Origin: CAINVV01 sp038323575
Lineage (GTDB): Bacteria > Bacteroidota > Bacteroidia > Bacteroidales > Prolixibacteraceae
NCBI GenBank assembly: GCA_038323575.1
Contig: JBBQHB010000006.1
Coordinates: 40,561 to 104,560 of the forward strand
Reading direction: 5' to 3'
Length of the DNA stretch: 64,000 nt
The notes under the pieces were generated by a model that saw nothing but the letters and a program-made list of their open reading frames with translations, searched no databases and had not been told where the DNA came from. Positions 33,402 through 43,086 of the stretch are shown here, in pieces. The translations under genes and the position numbers were made by a program. The stretch's first letter is position 1. Every line of letters begins with the position of its first letter.

Positions 33402-35414
33402 ATGAAGTACATTTTATTTTTGATTTTTATCCTGTTGGCTGGTAACAGATTGATTGCCCAACCGGATTTTGTCGCAGCAACCAGAGATCTTTCAAAAATA
33501 AAGCGGACACATCCCTATTTGCTTTTTGATGAAGACGAAAAGCAAAAGATCCTTGCCAGGATAAAATCAAACCAAAACGATAAGGAAATATTTGAAAAAC
33601 TTGTTTGGGAAGGAAGGAAATATCTCTATGCCCCCATGGACATGAAAGTTCCGGAAAAGAATATTCATACCAGATTCTTCGGTGACGATGAGTATAGAAG
33701 ATACATGAGCTGGCAGAGTGAAGGGGCCTTGACATTGGCCTTTATTTACCAGATGACCGGAGATATCCAGTATGCTGAAAAAGCCTTTGAATATGCAGAT
33801 AAACTTTGCGCCCTCGATTCATGGATTAACCGGGCACATTATTTTGAAATCATTTATCCACGTGTATGGCCATACAACGTAAAAGATGACCAGGTCGTTT
33901 TCTCGCTGGATATAACCAGCAGCCAATATGCCCAAAAATTAGCATTTGTCTATGACTGGACCTATCCGGCCTGGACCAAAGCGCAACACGACAGGATCAG
34001 GGGAGCTCTCCTGGAAAAGGTCATTACTGCAGTGAGAGGAAGTTATGAATACCAATGGTGGGCAACTGCTTACAAATGTAACTGGTCGGCAATCTGTCAT
34101 TCCGCAGTTGGTATTTCGGCCATGGCATTGCTGAACGAGGATCCACAACTTACTGATGTCATCGCCAGATCATATGAAGGCGTATGGAATGTATACGAGA
34201 ATCTTGGTGAAAATGGCGGATGGCAGGAAGGCAGAGGTTATTGGGCATTTGCCATGGATCAGAGCGTATTTTTCGATGAGTCACTCAAAAGGATGACTTC
34301 AGGAAACGTGAACTTATTTCAGCATAAAAAAGTCAGGGCAAATCCCTGCGACTTCGCCTTGTTTGGTCTGACAGCAGGATTTGGTGACGGCGGCGGCGAT
34401 CCTGTAGGCAATAGCTACGTAATCAATAAGCTAACAACCGAGACAGGTTCCACAACAGCTGCCTGGTACCGCCAAAAATTCCTCAAATCTTCGTATGGAA
34501 TTTTTGATCTGATTTGGCCGGTTTCCGATGTTGAAGCCAAAGAACCTGCTGAATATTCCAGACATTTTAAAGGAATAGACTGGGTTGTCATGCGGAAAAA
34601 TTTCGATCCTTCCAACCTGACAATAGCCTGCAAAGCAGGCATGAATGACGATCCGCATCACGGCCATCTCGATTGCGGCACCTTTAGTCTCAACTTTTCA
34701 GGGCAATCATTTATCGGCGAACTGAAGGGTTCTGGTTATGATGAAAGATATTTTGGCGAATTACGCTGGGATTACCCAAAAGCTGCCAGCAAAGGCCACA
34801 ATTTGGTGATGGTCAACGGAGAGGAACAGATTGAAGCAAAATACAAGGATCAACCATGGAAAGAAGGTATCGGTGGCAAAATACTTGAATTTAAGACGGA
34901 AAAATCTTGGGATTACGTAAAAATTGATCCAACCAACGCTTATCCCGGGAAGGAATTGAAACATTGGATCCGATGGATTATTCTGGACAAAGAGAACAAT
35001 ATTGCCATTGTCATGGATAAAATCAACTGTGCTAAAGGAGCTGAGATAGAAGCCAGATTCCAACCAGGCGTTGAATTCTCCGAAGCTGATCACCGGATTT
35101 TAATGAAGGGTGAAAAAACAGAAATGGAGATGTTTCCGGTAAGTAATACAGACTGGGTTTTCAAAACCGGAAGAATTCCCAGGTTATCTTTGAAGAAGGA
35201 CGAACCTTCAGAATGGTATCATTATTTCGGGATCACAGCGAAAGCGAAACCCGGCGACAATTTCATCGGAAATATTTTTAGACCGGTCAATGGGAGCAAG
35301 GTGAAGGTTGAGTTTACCGAATCAGCAGGTAAGCAGCAAATTACGTGTCAAATGGACGGGAAGCAATTGAGCTACGAATTTTCGGAAAATACAGTAAAAC
35401 GCAACAACAAATGA
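33402..35414 (+). CDS. Heparinase II/III-like polysaccharide lyase
   Basis: 670 residues from ATG 33402, with AAGGAA just before it. Signal peptide (ILFLIFILLAGNRLIAQ). The alpha toroid starts THPYLLFDEDEKQKIL and carries YKCNWSAICHSAVGISAMAL and GGWQEGRGYWAFAMDQ, matching the active-site regions of the lyase at 1-1761 (FNWNQVCNSG, GVWSEGPGYW). The C-terminal beta-sandwich has DDPHHGHLDCGTFSLNF, with the conserved histidines. It should cleave uronate-containing chains by beta-elimination. The stop overlaps the next ATG, so translation is coupled to the GH-A-like gene. Confidence 0.87.
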   Translation: MKYILFLIFILLAGNRLIAQPDFVAATRDLSKIKRTHPYLLFDEDEKQKILARIKSNQNDKEIFEKLVWEGRKYLYAPMDMKVPEKNIHTRFFGDDEYRRYMSWQSEGALTLAFIYQMTGDIQYAEKAFEYADKLCALDSWINRAHYFEIIYPRVWPYNVKDDQVVFSLDITSSQYAQKLAFVYDWTYPAWTKAQHDRIRGALLEKVITAVRGSYEYQWWATAYKCNWSAICHSAVGISAMALLNEDPQLTDVIARSYEGVWNVYENLGENGGWQEGRGYWAFAMDQSVFFDESLKRMTSGNVNLFQHKKVRANPCDFALFGLTAGFGDGGGDPVGNSYVINKLTTETGSTTAAWYRQKFLKSSYGIFDLIWPVSDVEAKEPAEYSRHFKGIDWVVMRKNFDPSNLTIACKAGMNDDPHHGHLDCGTFSLNFSGQSFIGELKGSGYDERYFGELRWDYPKAASKGHNLVMVNGEEQIEAKYKDQPWKEGIGGKILEFKTEKSWDYVKIDPTNAYPGKELKHWIRWIILDKENNIAIVMDKINCAKGAEIEARFQPGVEFSEADHRILMKGEKTEMEMFPVSNTDWVFKTGRIPRLSLKKDEPSEWYHYFGITAKAKPGDNFIGNIFRPVNGSKVKVEFTESAGKQQITCQMDGKQLSYEFSENTVKRNNK

Positions 35415-36550
35415 AGAAACAAATACTTTTTAGTGTTTTGGTTTATTGTGCTATGATCTTATCAGCAACACCAGCATTCGGAATAAAGCCCAAAACAACT
35501 GTAACTATAAAAGGTTCTGACTTTTACATCAATAATAAAATCACCTTGCAAGGCCGCACGATGGATGGAATTTCCATCGAGGGACTGCTGCCCAATTCGC
35601 GCATGGTACAGGGTATTTTTGACGACCTCAATCCGGAAACCCGCAAACTGTGGAAATACCCGGATACCGGTGTCTGGGATGCAGACAGAAACACCAATGA
35701 TTTCGTTGCCGCCATCCCCGAATGGAAAAAACAGGGCTTACTGGCTTTCACCCTGAACATCCAGGGCGGAAGTCCGACCGGATACGGAAACAAAGGCTGG
35801 ATCAATCCCGGTTTTCACAAGGATGGTCAACCAATGAAAGACTATTTTGCAAGACTTGAAAAAATTCTGAACAAGGCCGACGAAGAAGGGATGGTCGTTA
35901 TGCTCGGCATTTTCTATTTTGGGCAGGATGAACAACTCGAAAATGAAGCTGCCGTTAAAAATGCGGTCAACAATACCGTCGACTGGCTTTTTAAAAAAGG
36001 CTACCGCAATGTGCTGATTGAAATAAACAATGAATGCAATGTCAATGCATACGATCATGGCATTCTCAAACCGGATCGGATCCACGAGCTGATCGAGTTG
36101 GTTAAAAACAAAAAGGAACCGAAATCAGGATACCGGTTTTATGTTTCAGCGAGTTACGGCGGCAAACATATCCCTCACCCCAACCTGGTTAAAACTGCTG
36201 ATTTTCTGCTGATTCATGGCAACGGAGCTGAGAATCCTGCGGATATCACGAAAATGGTGGAGGAAACCCGCAAAGTGGAAGGTTATCATCCCATGCCGAT
36301 ATTGTTTAATGAAGATGATCACTACAATTTCGATCAACCGGTTAACAACATGGTGAACGCGCTAAAAGCCGGCGCTTCGTGGGGTTTCTTCGATTTCAGG
36401 AAAAGGGGGGAAACCCTTGCAGCGAATGATGCTTCTTTCAATGAAGGATACCAGAGCATTCCTGTTGATTGGGGCATCAACTCACTTAGGAAAAAAGAAT
36501 TCTTTCATTTACTGGCAAAAATAAGCGGATTGGACAATGGCATAAAATAA
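35411..36550 (+). CDS. GH-A clan-like glycoside hydrolase (TIM barrel)
   Basis: 379 residues from ATG 35411, which overlaps the upstream stop as ATGA. Signal peptide (FSVLVYCAMILSATPAFG). It forms a single barrel: WKKQGLLAFTLNIQGGSP, MVVMLGIFYFGQDEQ, NVLIEINNECN with Glu208 after strand 4 in the acid/base place, and MPILFNEDDHYNF with Glu301 in the nucleophile place after strand 7. The two glutamates are 93 apart, as in GH5-like retaining enzymes. Family membership is not certain, and it is often annotated simply as a cellulase-family protein. Coupling to the lyase suggests action on the same chain. Confidence 0.75.
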   Translation: MKKQILFSVLVYCAMILSATPAFGIKPKTTVTIKGSDFYINNKITLQGRTMDGISIEGLLPNSRMVQGIFDDLNPETRKLWKYPDTGVWDADRNTNDFVAAIPEWKKQGLLAFTLNIQGGSPTGYGNKGWINPGFHKDGQPMKDYFARLEKILNKADEEGMVVMLGIFYFGQDEQLENEAAVKNAVNNTVDWLFKKGYRNVLIEINNECNVNAYDHGILKPDRIHELIELVKNKKEPKSGYRFYVSASYGGKHIPHPNLVKTADFLLIHGNGAENPADITKMVEETRKVEGYHPMPILFNEDDHYNFDQPVNNMVNALKAGASWGFFDFRKRGETLAANDASFNEGYQSIPVDWGINSLRKKEFFHLLAKISGLDNGIK

Positions 36551-36580
36551 GCCCAAAAATTTCAAATAAAGGCCCTATCA

Positions 36581-38206
36581 ATGAAGCACCCTTACCAACA
36601 AAAAAGTATCAACCTGGTATTACTTGGATTAGCAACATTTCCTTCTTTTGCTCAGAAAAGTCAGGTAAAGCAGGACCGTCCGAATATTTTGTTTATTGCC
36701 GTTGACGATCTAAAACCCGTCTTGGGATGTTACGGCGATAAACTGGTCAAAACCCCCAACATCGACAAACTGGCCAGACAGGGAACCATTTTCCTTCAAA
36801 ACTACTGCCAGCAGGCGGTTTGCGGGCCAACACGCGCCAGTCTGATGACAGGTATGCGCCCTGACCATACAGGTGTATGGGACCTGAAAACAAAAATGCG
36901 CGATGTTCATCCGGACATCCTTTCCCTGCCGCAGTATTTCATTTCAAAAGGCTATCAGACCGCCGGCATCGGAAAAATATTTGATTCACGCTGTGTAGAT
37001 GAAGATCTTGATAAACCTTCCTGGAGTATCCCTTACTTCAAGAAATCCGATAAATATTATCCAAAGTCGACTGGCAGTCCTGAAGGACAGTACCAACTCC
37101 CGGAAACAAAGGCCCTGTTCAGAAAATACACGGCAGAAGGTGAAGCCAAAGGCCTGAAAGGCAAAGAGCTGAATGATTATGTCGGAAAGTTCATCAAACC
37201 ATCGGTCGAATGTTACGATGTTCCCGACAATGCCTACAGCGACGGCGCCAATACCCTGCACGCCAAAGAAATTCTGGCCGGACTGGCCAACGATGGGAAA
37301 CCGTTTTTCTTCGGCGTGGGATTGACCAAACCCCATTTGCCTTTTGTCGCTCCAAAAAAATACTGGGATCTTTACAAAAGGGATGAAATGCCCCTTGCGC
37401 CGTTTCAGCAAAAGGCAAAAGACAGTCCCGACATGGCTTACCATACCGCTGCCGAACTCTATGCCTACTCTGACATTCCGGAAATTTCCTCCTTCTCGGA
37501 TCAAAAAGTGGGTTTGGATATGCCCGTTGCCAAACAAAAAGAGTTGATACATGGTTACTATGCCGCAACTTCCTACACTGACGCCCAGGTCGGAATCCTG
37601 ATGAAGACATTAGATTCACTCGGATTGTCGAAAAACACAATTATCGTGCTTTGGGGCGACCACGGCTGGCACCTGGGCGACCACAATTTGTGGTGCAAAC
37701 ACACGAATTTCGAACAGGCCACCCATGCACCGCTGCTGATCTCTGCGCCCTGGATCAAGCCTTCCGCAACAAAATCACCTTCCGAATTCGTTGATATATT
37801 CCCCACACTTTGTGATTTGTCCGGATTGGCAGTTCCTTCTCACCTCGACGGTAAGAGTCTGGTGCCGGTCATGAAGGATCCAAAAACTTCCGTGAAGGAA
37901 TTTTCTGTCAGCCAGTATCCGCGTACCCTTGACAAACTGGATACCGAACGGTTGGGATGGTCGGACGGTCAGTATATGGGCTATTCGATACGTACCGGGC
38001 AATATCGCTACACCATCTGGATGAAAGACAGTTACCGGAGCGGCAAACCATACAATAAAGCGCTCGTTGTCGCCGCAGAACTGTACGATTACCGGAAAGA
38101 TCCGAATGAAACTGTAAATGTGGCAAATGACAAAAACTACACATCAGTTTCCAAAGAACTGAACAGCAGCCTGCTCCGATATTTATCAGAGCAGGCTGCA
38201 AAATAA
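36581..38206 (+). CDS. Sulfatase, iduronate-2-sulfatase-like (family S1)
   Basis: 541 residues, ATG 36581. Signal peptide (LVLLGLATFPSFAQ). Metal motif PNILFIAVDDLKPVLGCYGD, formylglycine motif Cys81-Gly-Pro83-Thr-Arg85 (VCGPTRASLMTG), RPDHTGVWDL, KPHLPFVAPKKYWDLYKRDE and LWGDHGWHLGDHN. It is the paralogue of the sulfatase at 24374, with an extra stretch around residues 150-205. Unlike that one it lacks a lysine-rich tail and ends LLRYLSEQAAK. It likely acts on 2-O-sulfated uronate or a similar residue; position is inferred from the subfamily only. It is the last enzyme gene before the SusC operon. Confidence 0.92.
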   Translation: MKHPYQQKSINLVLLGLATFPSFAQKSQVKQDRPNILFIAVDDLKPVLGCYGDKLVKTPNIDKLARQGTIFLQNYCQQAVCGPTRASLMTGMRPDHTGVWDLKTKMRDVHPDILSLPQYFISKGYQTAGIGKIFDSRCVDEDLDKPSWSIPYFKKSDKYYPKSTGSPEGQYQLPETKALFRKYTAEGEAKGLKGKELNDYVGKFIKPSVECYDVPDNAYSDGANTLHAKEILAGLANDGKPFFFGVGLTKPHLPFVAPKKYWDLYKRDEMPLAPFQQKAKDSPDMAYHTAAELYAYSDIPEISSFSDQKVGLDMPVAKQKELIHGYYAATSYTDAQVGILMKTLDSLGLSKNTIIVLWGDHGWHLGDHNLWCKHTNFEQATHAPLLISAPWIKPSATKSPSEFVDIFPTLCDLSGLAVPSHLDGKSLVPVMKDPKTSVKEFSVSQYPRTLDKLDTERLGWSDGQYMGYSIRTGQYRYTIWMKDSYRSGKPYNKALVVAAELYDYRKDPNETVNVANDKNYTSVSKELNSSLLRYLSEQAAK

Positions 38207-38303
38207 TTTACAGTTTTCCCAAACGTTTTAATCAAACGGATGTTGTTTTGACTTTTTATTTCGGTTGCGCTGTCATGCTTGAACTTTTTCATCAAATATG
38301 ATT

Positions 38304-38319
38304 GATTTGTTCAAATATG
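38304..38319. promoter_or_regulatory. Candidate regulator site, copy 2
   Basis: GATTTGTTCAAATATG lies 92 bases before the susC start. It differs at one base from 24140-24155. A TCAAATATG also occurs just before it at 38293-38301, giving a short direct repeat with 38311-38319. Confidence 0.4.
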
Positions 38320-38410
38320 AGGCAATGGTTACAATAATTGAACTATTTGTGCTATTCGGAGTCGAATCGTCCATGTAATTTTCATCCACAAACTATTTAA
38401 ATTTCAACTT

Positions 38411-41400
38411 ATGAAGCATCGTCTTTTTAGGAGGCAGATAATACCATTCCTGGTAATGGTTATTGTCCTGCTTGCATTTCAAGCGCACGCCCAGGATGTA
38501 ACAGTCCGTGGAAAAGTAGTAGGAGCCGCCGACAACACCCCTTTACCGGGTGTTTCTGTTGTGGTGAAAGGTACAACAACCGGAACCACTACGGATATGG
38601 ATGGCAATTTTGCGTTGAAAATAACATCAAAGGCCAAAACACTGGTTTTCTCATTTATGGGGATGCAAACGCAGGAAGTGGCTGCCGATGGAAAAACCTC
38701 CGTCAACGTTTCATTAAAAGAGGAGACTGTTGGCTTGGATGAGGTTGTCGTAGTAGGTTACGGAACGCAAAAGAAAAGAGACATTACCGGTGCCATCACT
38801 TCGATCGACAACAAGATGATCGAAAAGCGCCAGGCTGTGAATGTTTACGACGTCCTGCAGGGAGAAGCGCCCGGGGTTCTGGTTGTCAGTAATTCGGGAG
38901 CGCCCGGCGACGACAACACGATCCGGATCAGGGGTACATCGACCTTTGAGGGAGGAGTCAACCCTTTGTACGTCGTCGACGGCGTACCACTAAGCGATAT
39001 CAGCTCCATTAATCCAAACGATATCAAATCGATGGAGATCCTGAAAGATGCTGCCTCCGCCGCAATCTACGGTTCGCGTTCAGCCAACGGAGTCATCATC
39101 ATCACCACAAAAACCGGTGAAGCGGGTAAGCCGAAAATTGATATCAGGTACCTGAAGAGTTGGAACATGCTATCCAGAAAAATTCCTCAAGCCAACGCTT
39201 TTGAGCGGAAATTATTTGAAAACCGGACAAAACTCGATCTTTACAGTTTCCCGAACGACTCTCTCGGAATAAGCACCAATGCCAACAACGACTACCAGGA
39301 TCTGATTACCCAGATCGGTAAGAGGCAACAACTGGACCTTAGCGTCAGTGGAGGATCAGACAAATTAAAGTACTTTACCAGCATCGGGCTTTTGGATGAA
39401 ACAGGGATCGTTCTGAACAGTTTCAACAAACGGCTTAGCGGCCGTATCAATGCCGACTATCAGGCAACGGACAAAATAAAATTCACTTCCCGGGTGACAT
39501 ACTCTTATCAGAATACCAATAAAATTAATGAGGGAAAAGTTATTCAACAAGCCATGCAGCGTCCGCCGCACTTCATCCTATTTTTCCCCGACGGTAACTA
39601 TGCTTTTGACATTGCCGGAAGGAAAAACCCGATTGCAGAAGCCTATTACCGCAAAAACGATTATCAGATCTTTAATGTAGGAATTTATGAGATGTTGGAA
39701 TTTAAATTCAACAAATACCTGAAACTGCAGGCCGATGTCAACGGCAACTTCAACCTGAGCAGAAGAAATTACTTTAATTCGGCATTACTTACCACGACAA
39801 ATCCGCAGATCGCAGACGGAGGAGACGAGACTGACTTCGGCAGAAACATGGCAGGTGAAGCGTACTTATCCTACAACAGGGTATTTAAGAAAACCCATAC
39901 GGTATCAGCGGTGGCAGGAGCGATTGCAGAAGACTGGTACGACGAATCCATGAATTTCAAAGGGTCGAATTACGTAACTGAAGATGTTACCACGATTAAT
40001 TCAATTCAGGCATTGGACTTGGCCGGTACATCCACCTCCGGTACTTCTCACTCCATGGTTGGGATGTTCGGTCGTTTGAGCTACAGTTATAAAGGCAAGT
40101 ACCTTTTCAATTCCAATATACGCCGTGACGGTTCATCCCGTTTTGTGAAGAGCCGGTGGGGTATTTTCCCCTCTGCATCAGTCGGATGGCGTATTTCTGA
40201 CGAAAAATTCATGACCTGGACAAAAAAATACCTCGACGATGCGAAAGTACGTCTCAGCTGGGGTGTTACAGGTAACCAAAATATTGGCAATTACGAATCC
40301 CTGAATCTTTACACCTTCGGATCCTATTATTACCAAGGTGTATCTGGTGTAAACGCCTCCTCTTCCTTTGGTAATCCGGATTTAAAATGGGAGCAGACAA
40401 CACAGACCAATTTAGGTGCCGACCTCACTTTCCTGAAAGGGAGACTGACCTTAACTGCTGATTATTACAAGAAAACGACGGATGGATTGCTGTATAGTTC
40501 ACTGATGCCCTCGGAACTCGGTTTTTCCACCATCAAAGTGAACCTTGGATCCATTGAGAACAAAGGATATGAGATCAATTTAAGCGGTACTCCTGTACAA
40601 AAAAAGAACTTCACCTGGCAAACGTCCGTGAATTTTTCTGTCAACAAGAATAAAATCAACAGCCTCGCCGGCGGAGACTATGTTTCGAACAGTGCCTGGC
40701 TCGTTGCCACAGGTCAACCGATCGGCCAATTTTACGGATACAAAGCGCTGGGTGTTTACCAATATGATGAATCCAATGCTTATACCAGCGATTTCACTAC
40801 CCGTTTAAATCCATATTTTCAGCGCGATGAGATGGGCAATGTGGTTATTAAGGAGGACGGGAAACCAATATTGCAGGGATATAAATATCCCGACGGCAAG
40901 GATTTTGGCTGGGACCCGACAACAAATCCGGTCTCCCAGTTGCAGGTTGGTACTGCCCTGTTCAAGGGGGGTGATATGATCTGGGAAAACATCGACCACA
41001 ACGGGGTGATTGATGACAAAGACCGGCAGATTCTAGGCAAGGGCCTGCCTACCTGGTTTGGCGGCTGGAACAACAACCTGAATTACAAAAATTTCACTTT
41101 CTCCTTCTCTTTTTACATGAACTGGGGAAACCAGATTTACAACAATGCCAAATACAATCTGACTACTTATTCTACCTCTAATGTAACGCCGCAACCCTAC
41201 GAGATTTACAATGCATGGAGGTTCCCGGGTCAGATTACTGACGTACCGAATGCACAAAAAGGAACGGTTCAAAACACCTCACGTGAATTGAGCAGTGCAT
41301 TTCTCGAAGATGGTTCATTCTTAAGGCTGCGCAACGTGCGTCTCTCCTATCAATTGGATAAGACCTTAGCCAGAAAGTTTTTTCTGGAAGGGATTACGGC

Positions 41401-41551
41401 CTATGTTTATGCAAACAATCTGCTGACCTGGACCAATTATACCGGATTTGACCCTGAACTTGGCGGAGGCAGTGTACTGAATCCGGGCAAAGACAGCGGA
41501 TCCTATCCCCGGAAAAGAGAACTGGGTTTCGGTATCAATCTTAACTTCTAA
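38411..41551 (+). CDS. susC: SusC/RagA family TonB-linked outer-membrane transporter
   Basis: 1046 residues. Signal peptide (VMVIVLLAFQAHAQ), then a carboxypeptidase-regulatory-like domain (TVRGKVVGAADNTPLPGVSV), the SusC box EVVVVGYGTQKKRDITGAI, and the plug with ALQGE-type VLQGEAPGVLVVSNSGAPGD, NPLYVVDGVPL and SILKDAAS-type MEILKDAASAAIYGSRSANG. A beta-barrel of about 22 strands ends KRELGFGINLNF. It imports oligosaccharides as a complex with SusD, encoded 12 bases downstream. This is the defining import gene of the locus. It starts a new operon with SusD and two lipoproteins; the candidate regulator site at 38304 lies in its leader. Confidence 0.96.
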   Translation: MKHRLFRRQIIPFLVMVIVLLAFQAHAQDVTVRGKVVGAADNTPLPGVSVVVKGTTTGTTTDMDGNFALKITSKAKTLVFSFMGMQTQEVAADGKTSVNVSLKEETVGLDEVVVVGYGTQKKRDITGAITSIDNKMIEKRQAVNVYDVLQGEAPGVLVVSNSGAPGDDNTIRIRGTSTFEGGVNPLYVVDGVPLSDISSINPNDIKSMEILKDAASAAIYGSRSANGVIIITTKTGEAGKPKIDIRYLKSWNMLSRKIPQANAFERKLFENRTKLDLYSFPNDSLGISTNANNDYQDLITQIGKRQQLDLSVSGGSDKLKYFTSIGLLDETGIVLNSFNKRLSGRINADYQATDKIKFTSRVTYSYQNTNKINEGKVIQQAMQRPPHFILFFPDGNYAFDIAGRKNPIAEAYYRKNDYQIFNVGIYEMLEFKFNKYLKLQADVNGNFNLSRRNYFNSALLTTTNPQIADGGDETDFGRNMAGEAYLSYNRVFKKTHTVSAVAGAIAEDWYDESMNFKGSNYVTEDVTTINSIQALDLAGTSTSGTSHSMVGMFGRLSYSYKGKYLFNSNIRRDGSSRFVKSRWGIFPSASVGWRISDEKFMTWTKKYLDDAKVRLSWGVTGNQNIGNYESLNLYTFGSYYYQGVSGVNASSSFGNPDLKWEQTTQTNLGADLTFLKGRLTLTADYYKKTTDGLLYSSLMPSELGFSTIKVNLGSIENKGYEINLSGTPVQKKNFTWQTSVNFSVNKNKINSLAGGDYVSNSAWLVATGQPIGQFYGYKALGVYQYDESNAYTSDFTTRLNPYFQRDEMGNVVIKEDGKPILQGYKYPDGKDFGWDPTTNPVSQLQVGTALFKGGDMIWENIDHNGVIDDKDRQILGKGLPTWFGGWNNNLNYKNFTFSFSFYMNWGNQIYNNAKYNLTTYSTSNVTPQPYEIYNAWRFPGQITDVPNAQKGTVQNTSRELSSAFLEDGSFLRLRNVRLSYQLDKTLARKFFLEGITAYVYANNLLTWTNYTGFDPELGGGSVLNPGKDSGSYPRKRELGFGINLNF

Positions 41552-41563
41552 AAGGTATTGAAA

Positions 41564-43075
41564 ATGAAAAAGATATTTAAAATTTCCACAGCCATTCTTA
41601 TTCTAAGCGGCTTTATATTGGCCGGATGTGAAAAATTCCTGGACAAGCAACCAGTCTCCCAGCTCTCCAGGGACAAATTCTGGAAGACGCCCAAAGATGC
41701 GGATATCTGGATTGCCGGCATGTACGATGCGATGCAGAGTACATTAAAGAGCAACTATTATATCTGGGGTGAAGCCAGAGGTGACAACGAACAACTGGCA
41801 GGTACGGGTACCGGACAGATAAAAATTCTGACCAACACCCTCACATCGGATATGGGAGAATGTAACTGGAACAGTCTCTACCGAACAATCTCCAGCGCCA
41901 ACTTTGCGATTAAATACATCCCTACTATACCTGATGTTTCAAAAGGTCAAATCGGATCTCAACTGGGACAGGCCTATACCATGCGGGCACTGATGTATTT
42001 TTACGCCATCCGCGTCTGGGGGCCGGTACCTTTGATCATTGAGCCATATGAGGCCTTAGAAGGTCAGATTAAATTCAATGAAAGAAGCGATGTTGCCCTA
42101 ATTAAAACCCAAATTTTAAGTGATATCGCCAATGCGATTGCGAATTTTGACGGAACAACAACTTCTGTCTATAATTTAAATATTGGTTCTGCACTGGCTT
42201 TGCAGACAGACGTTCACATGTGGTTCAAAGAATATGATAAAGCTATCACTGCTTCCGATAACCTGATCGCACTGAAAAAATATTCACTGGTAACCAACAA
42301 GGATGACTGGAAAAGTATGTTTATCGATCCTTCCACTTCCACTGAACCCATATTTAACATGTACTGGGATTATCTGCAGGATGGAGGGGGCAACGGACTG
42401 GCCGCTTTTTACGGTTCAGGCAGTAATACTCCTAATTACAAGATCAGGCAAGCGGTGTGGGATACTTTGATAACCAGAGCCGTTGATGCCCGTTTGTACC
42501 TGATAACCGACACCCTTGATCTATTTTACAGAGGAGGGAAAGTGAAAGTCTCGTACGAAGCATATAATTTAAACAGCACCATGCTGTCCTGTAAATTTGC
42601 CCCCTGGGATGCCGCAAAACTGAATACAACCTACAATTACCTTGGCGGTTATACTTACCCTCCAAACAATCAAAGCGCGGCCCCCATTCCGATCTACAGG
42701 TATGCCGACGTGATGCTGCTGAGAGCCGAGGCTTTAAACAAAGTCGGTAGAACACAGGAAGCGATGGATATTGTCAATACGATTAGAAAAAGAATGGCCT
42801 ATCCAAAGTTGGTAACAACCAGTAATACACCTGATGTAAATAAATTGGAAAATGCTATCCTGACTGAACGCCAACTCGAATTCTGGGGTGAGGGCAAACG
42901 TTGGTTTGATATGGTTCGCACCAACAAAGTCATCGAAATTATGGATCCTATTCTGACAGACAGGGGAATAACCGGAGGCTTCGGCGATGTCCGAAAAATA
43001 CTTTTCCCGATACACTCGTCAGTTTTCGAAGGAAATCCTTTGATCAAGCAAAACGAACCTTACACCCAAAATTAA
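41564..43075 (+). CDS. susD: SusD/RagB family glycan-binding lipoprotein
   Basis: 503 residues from ATG 41564. Lipobox ILAGC with Cys22. CEKFLDKQPVSQLSRDKFWK is the standard SusD start; TPR-like helices follow, and the C-terminal RagB signature is YRYADVMLLRAEALNKVG, TERQLEFWGEGKRWFDMVR and FPIHSS. It caps the SusC channel and binds the oligosaccharide at the cell surface. It is co-transcribed with SusC and the two lipoprotein genes after it. Confidence 0.96.
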   Translation: MKKIFKISTAILILSGFILAGCEKFLDKQPVSQLSRDKFWKTPKDADIWIAGMYDAMQSTLKSNYYIWGEARGDNEQLAGTGTGQIKILTNTLTSDMGECNWNSLYRTISSANFAIKYIPTIPDVSKGQIGSQLGQAYTMRALMYFYAIRVWGPVPLIIEPYEALEGQIKFNERSDVALIKTQILSDIANAIANFDGTTTSVYNLNIGSALALQTDVHMWFKEYDKAITASDNLIALKKYSLVTNKDDWKSMFIDPSTSTEPIFNMYWDYLQDGGGNGLAAFYGSGSNTPNYKIRQAVWDTLITRAVDARLYLITDTLDLFYRGGKVKVSYEAYNLNSTMLSCKFAPWDAAKLNTTYNYLGGYTYPPNNQSAAPIPIYRYADVMLLRAEALNKVGRTQEAMDIVNTIRKRMAYPKLVTTSNTPDVNKLENAILTERQLEFWGEGKRWFDMVRTNKVIEIMDPILTDRGITGGFGDVRKILFPIHSSVFEGNPLIKQNEPYTQN

Positions 43076-43086
43076 ATTCACCAGCT

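Noticed and set aside
35345..35410. Upstream start of the GH-A-like gene.
   Set aside because: It overlaps the lyase coding region; the ATGA overlap at 35411 and the signal peptide there give a better start.
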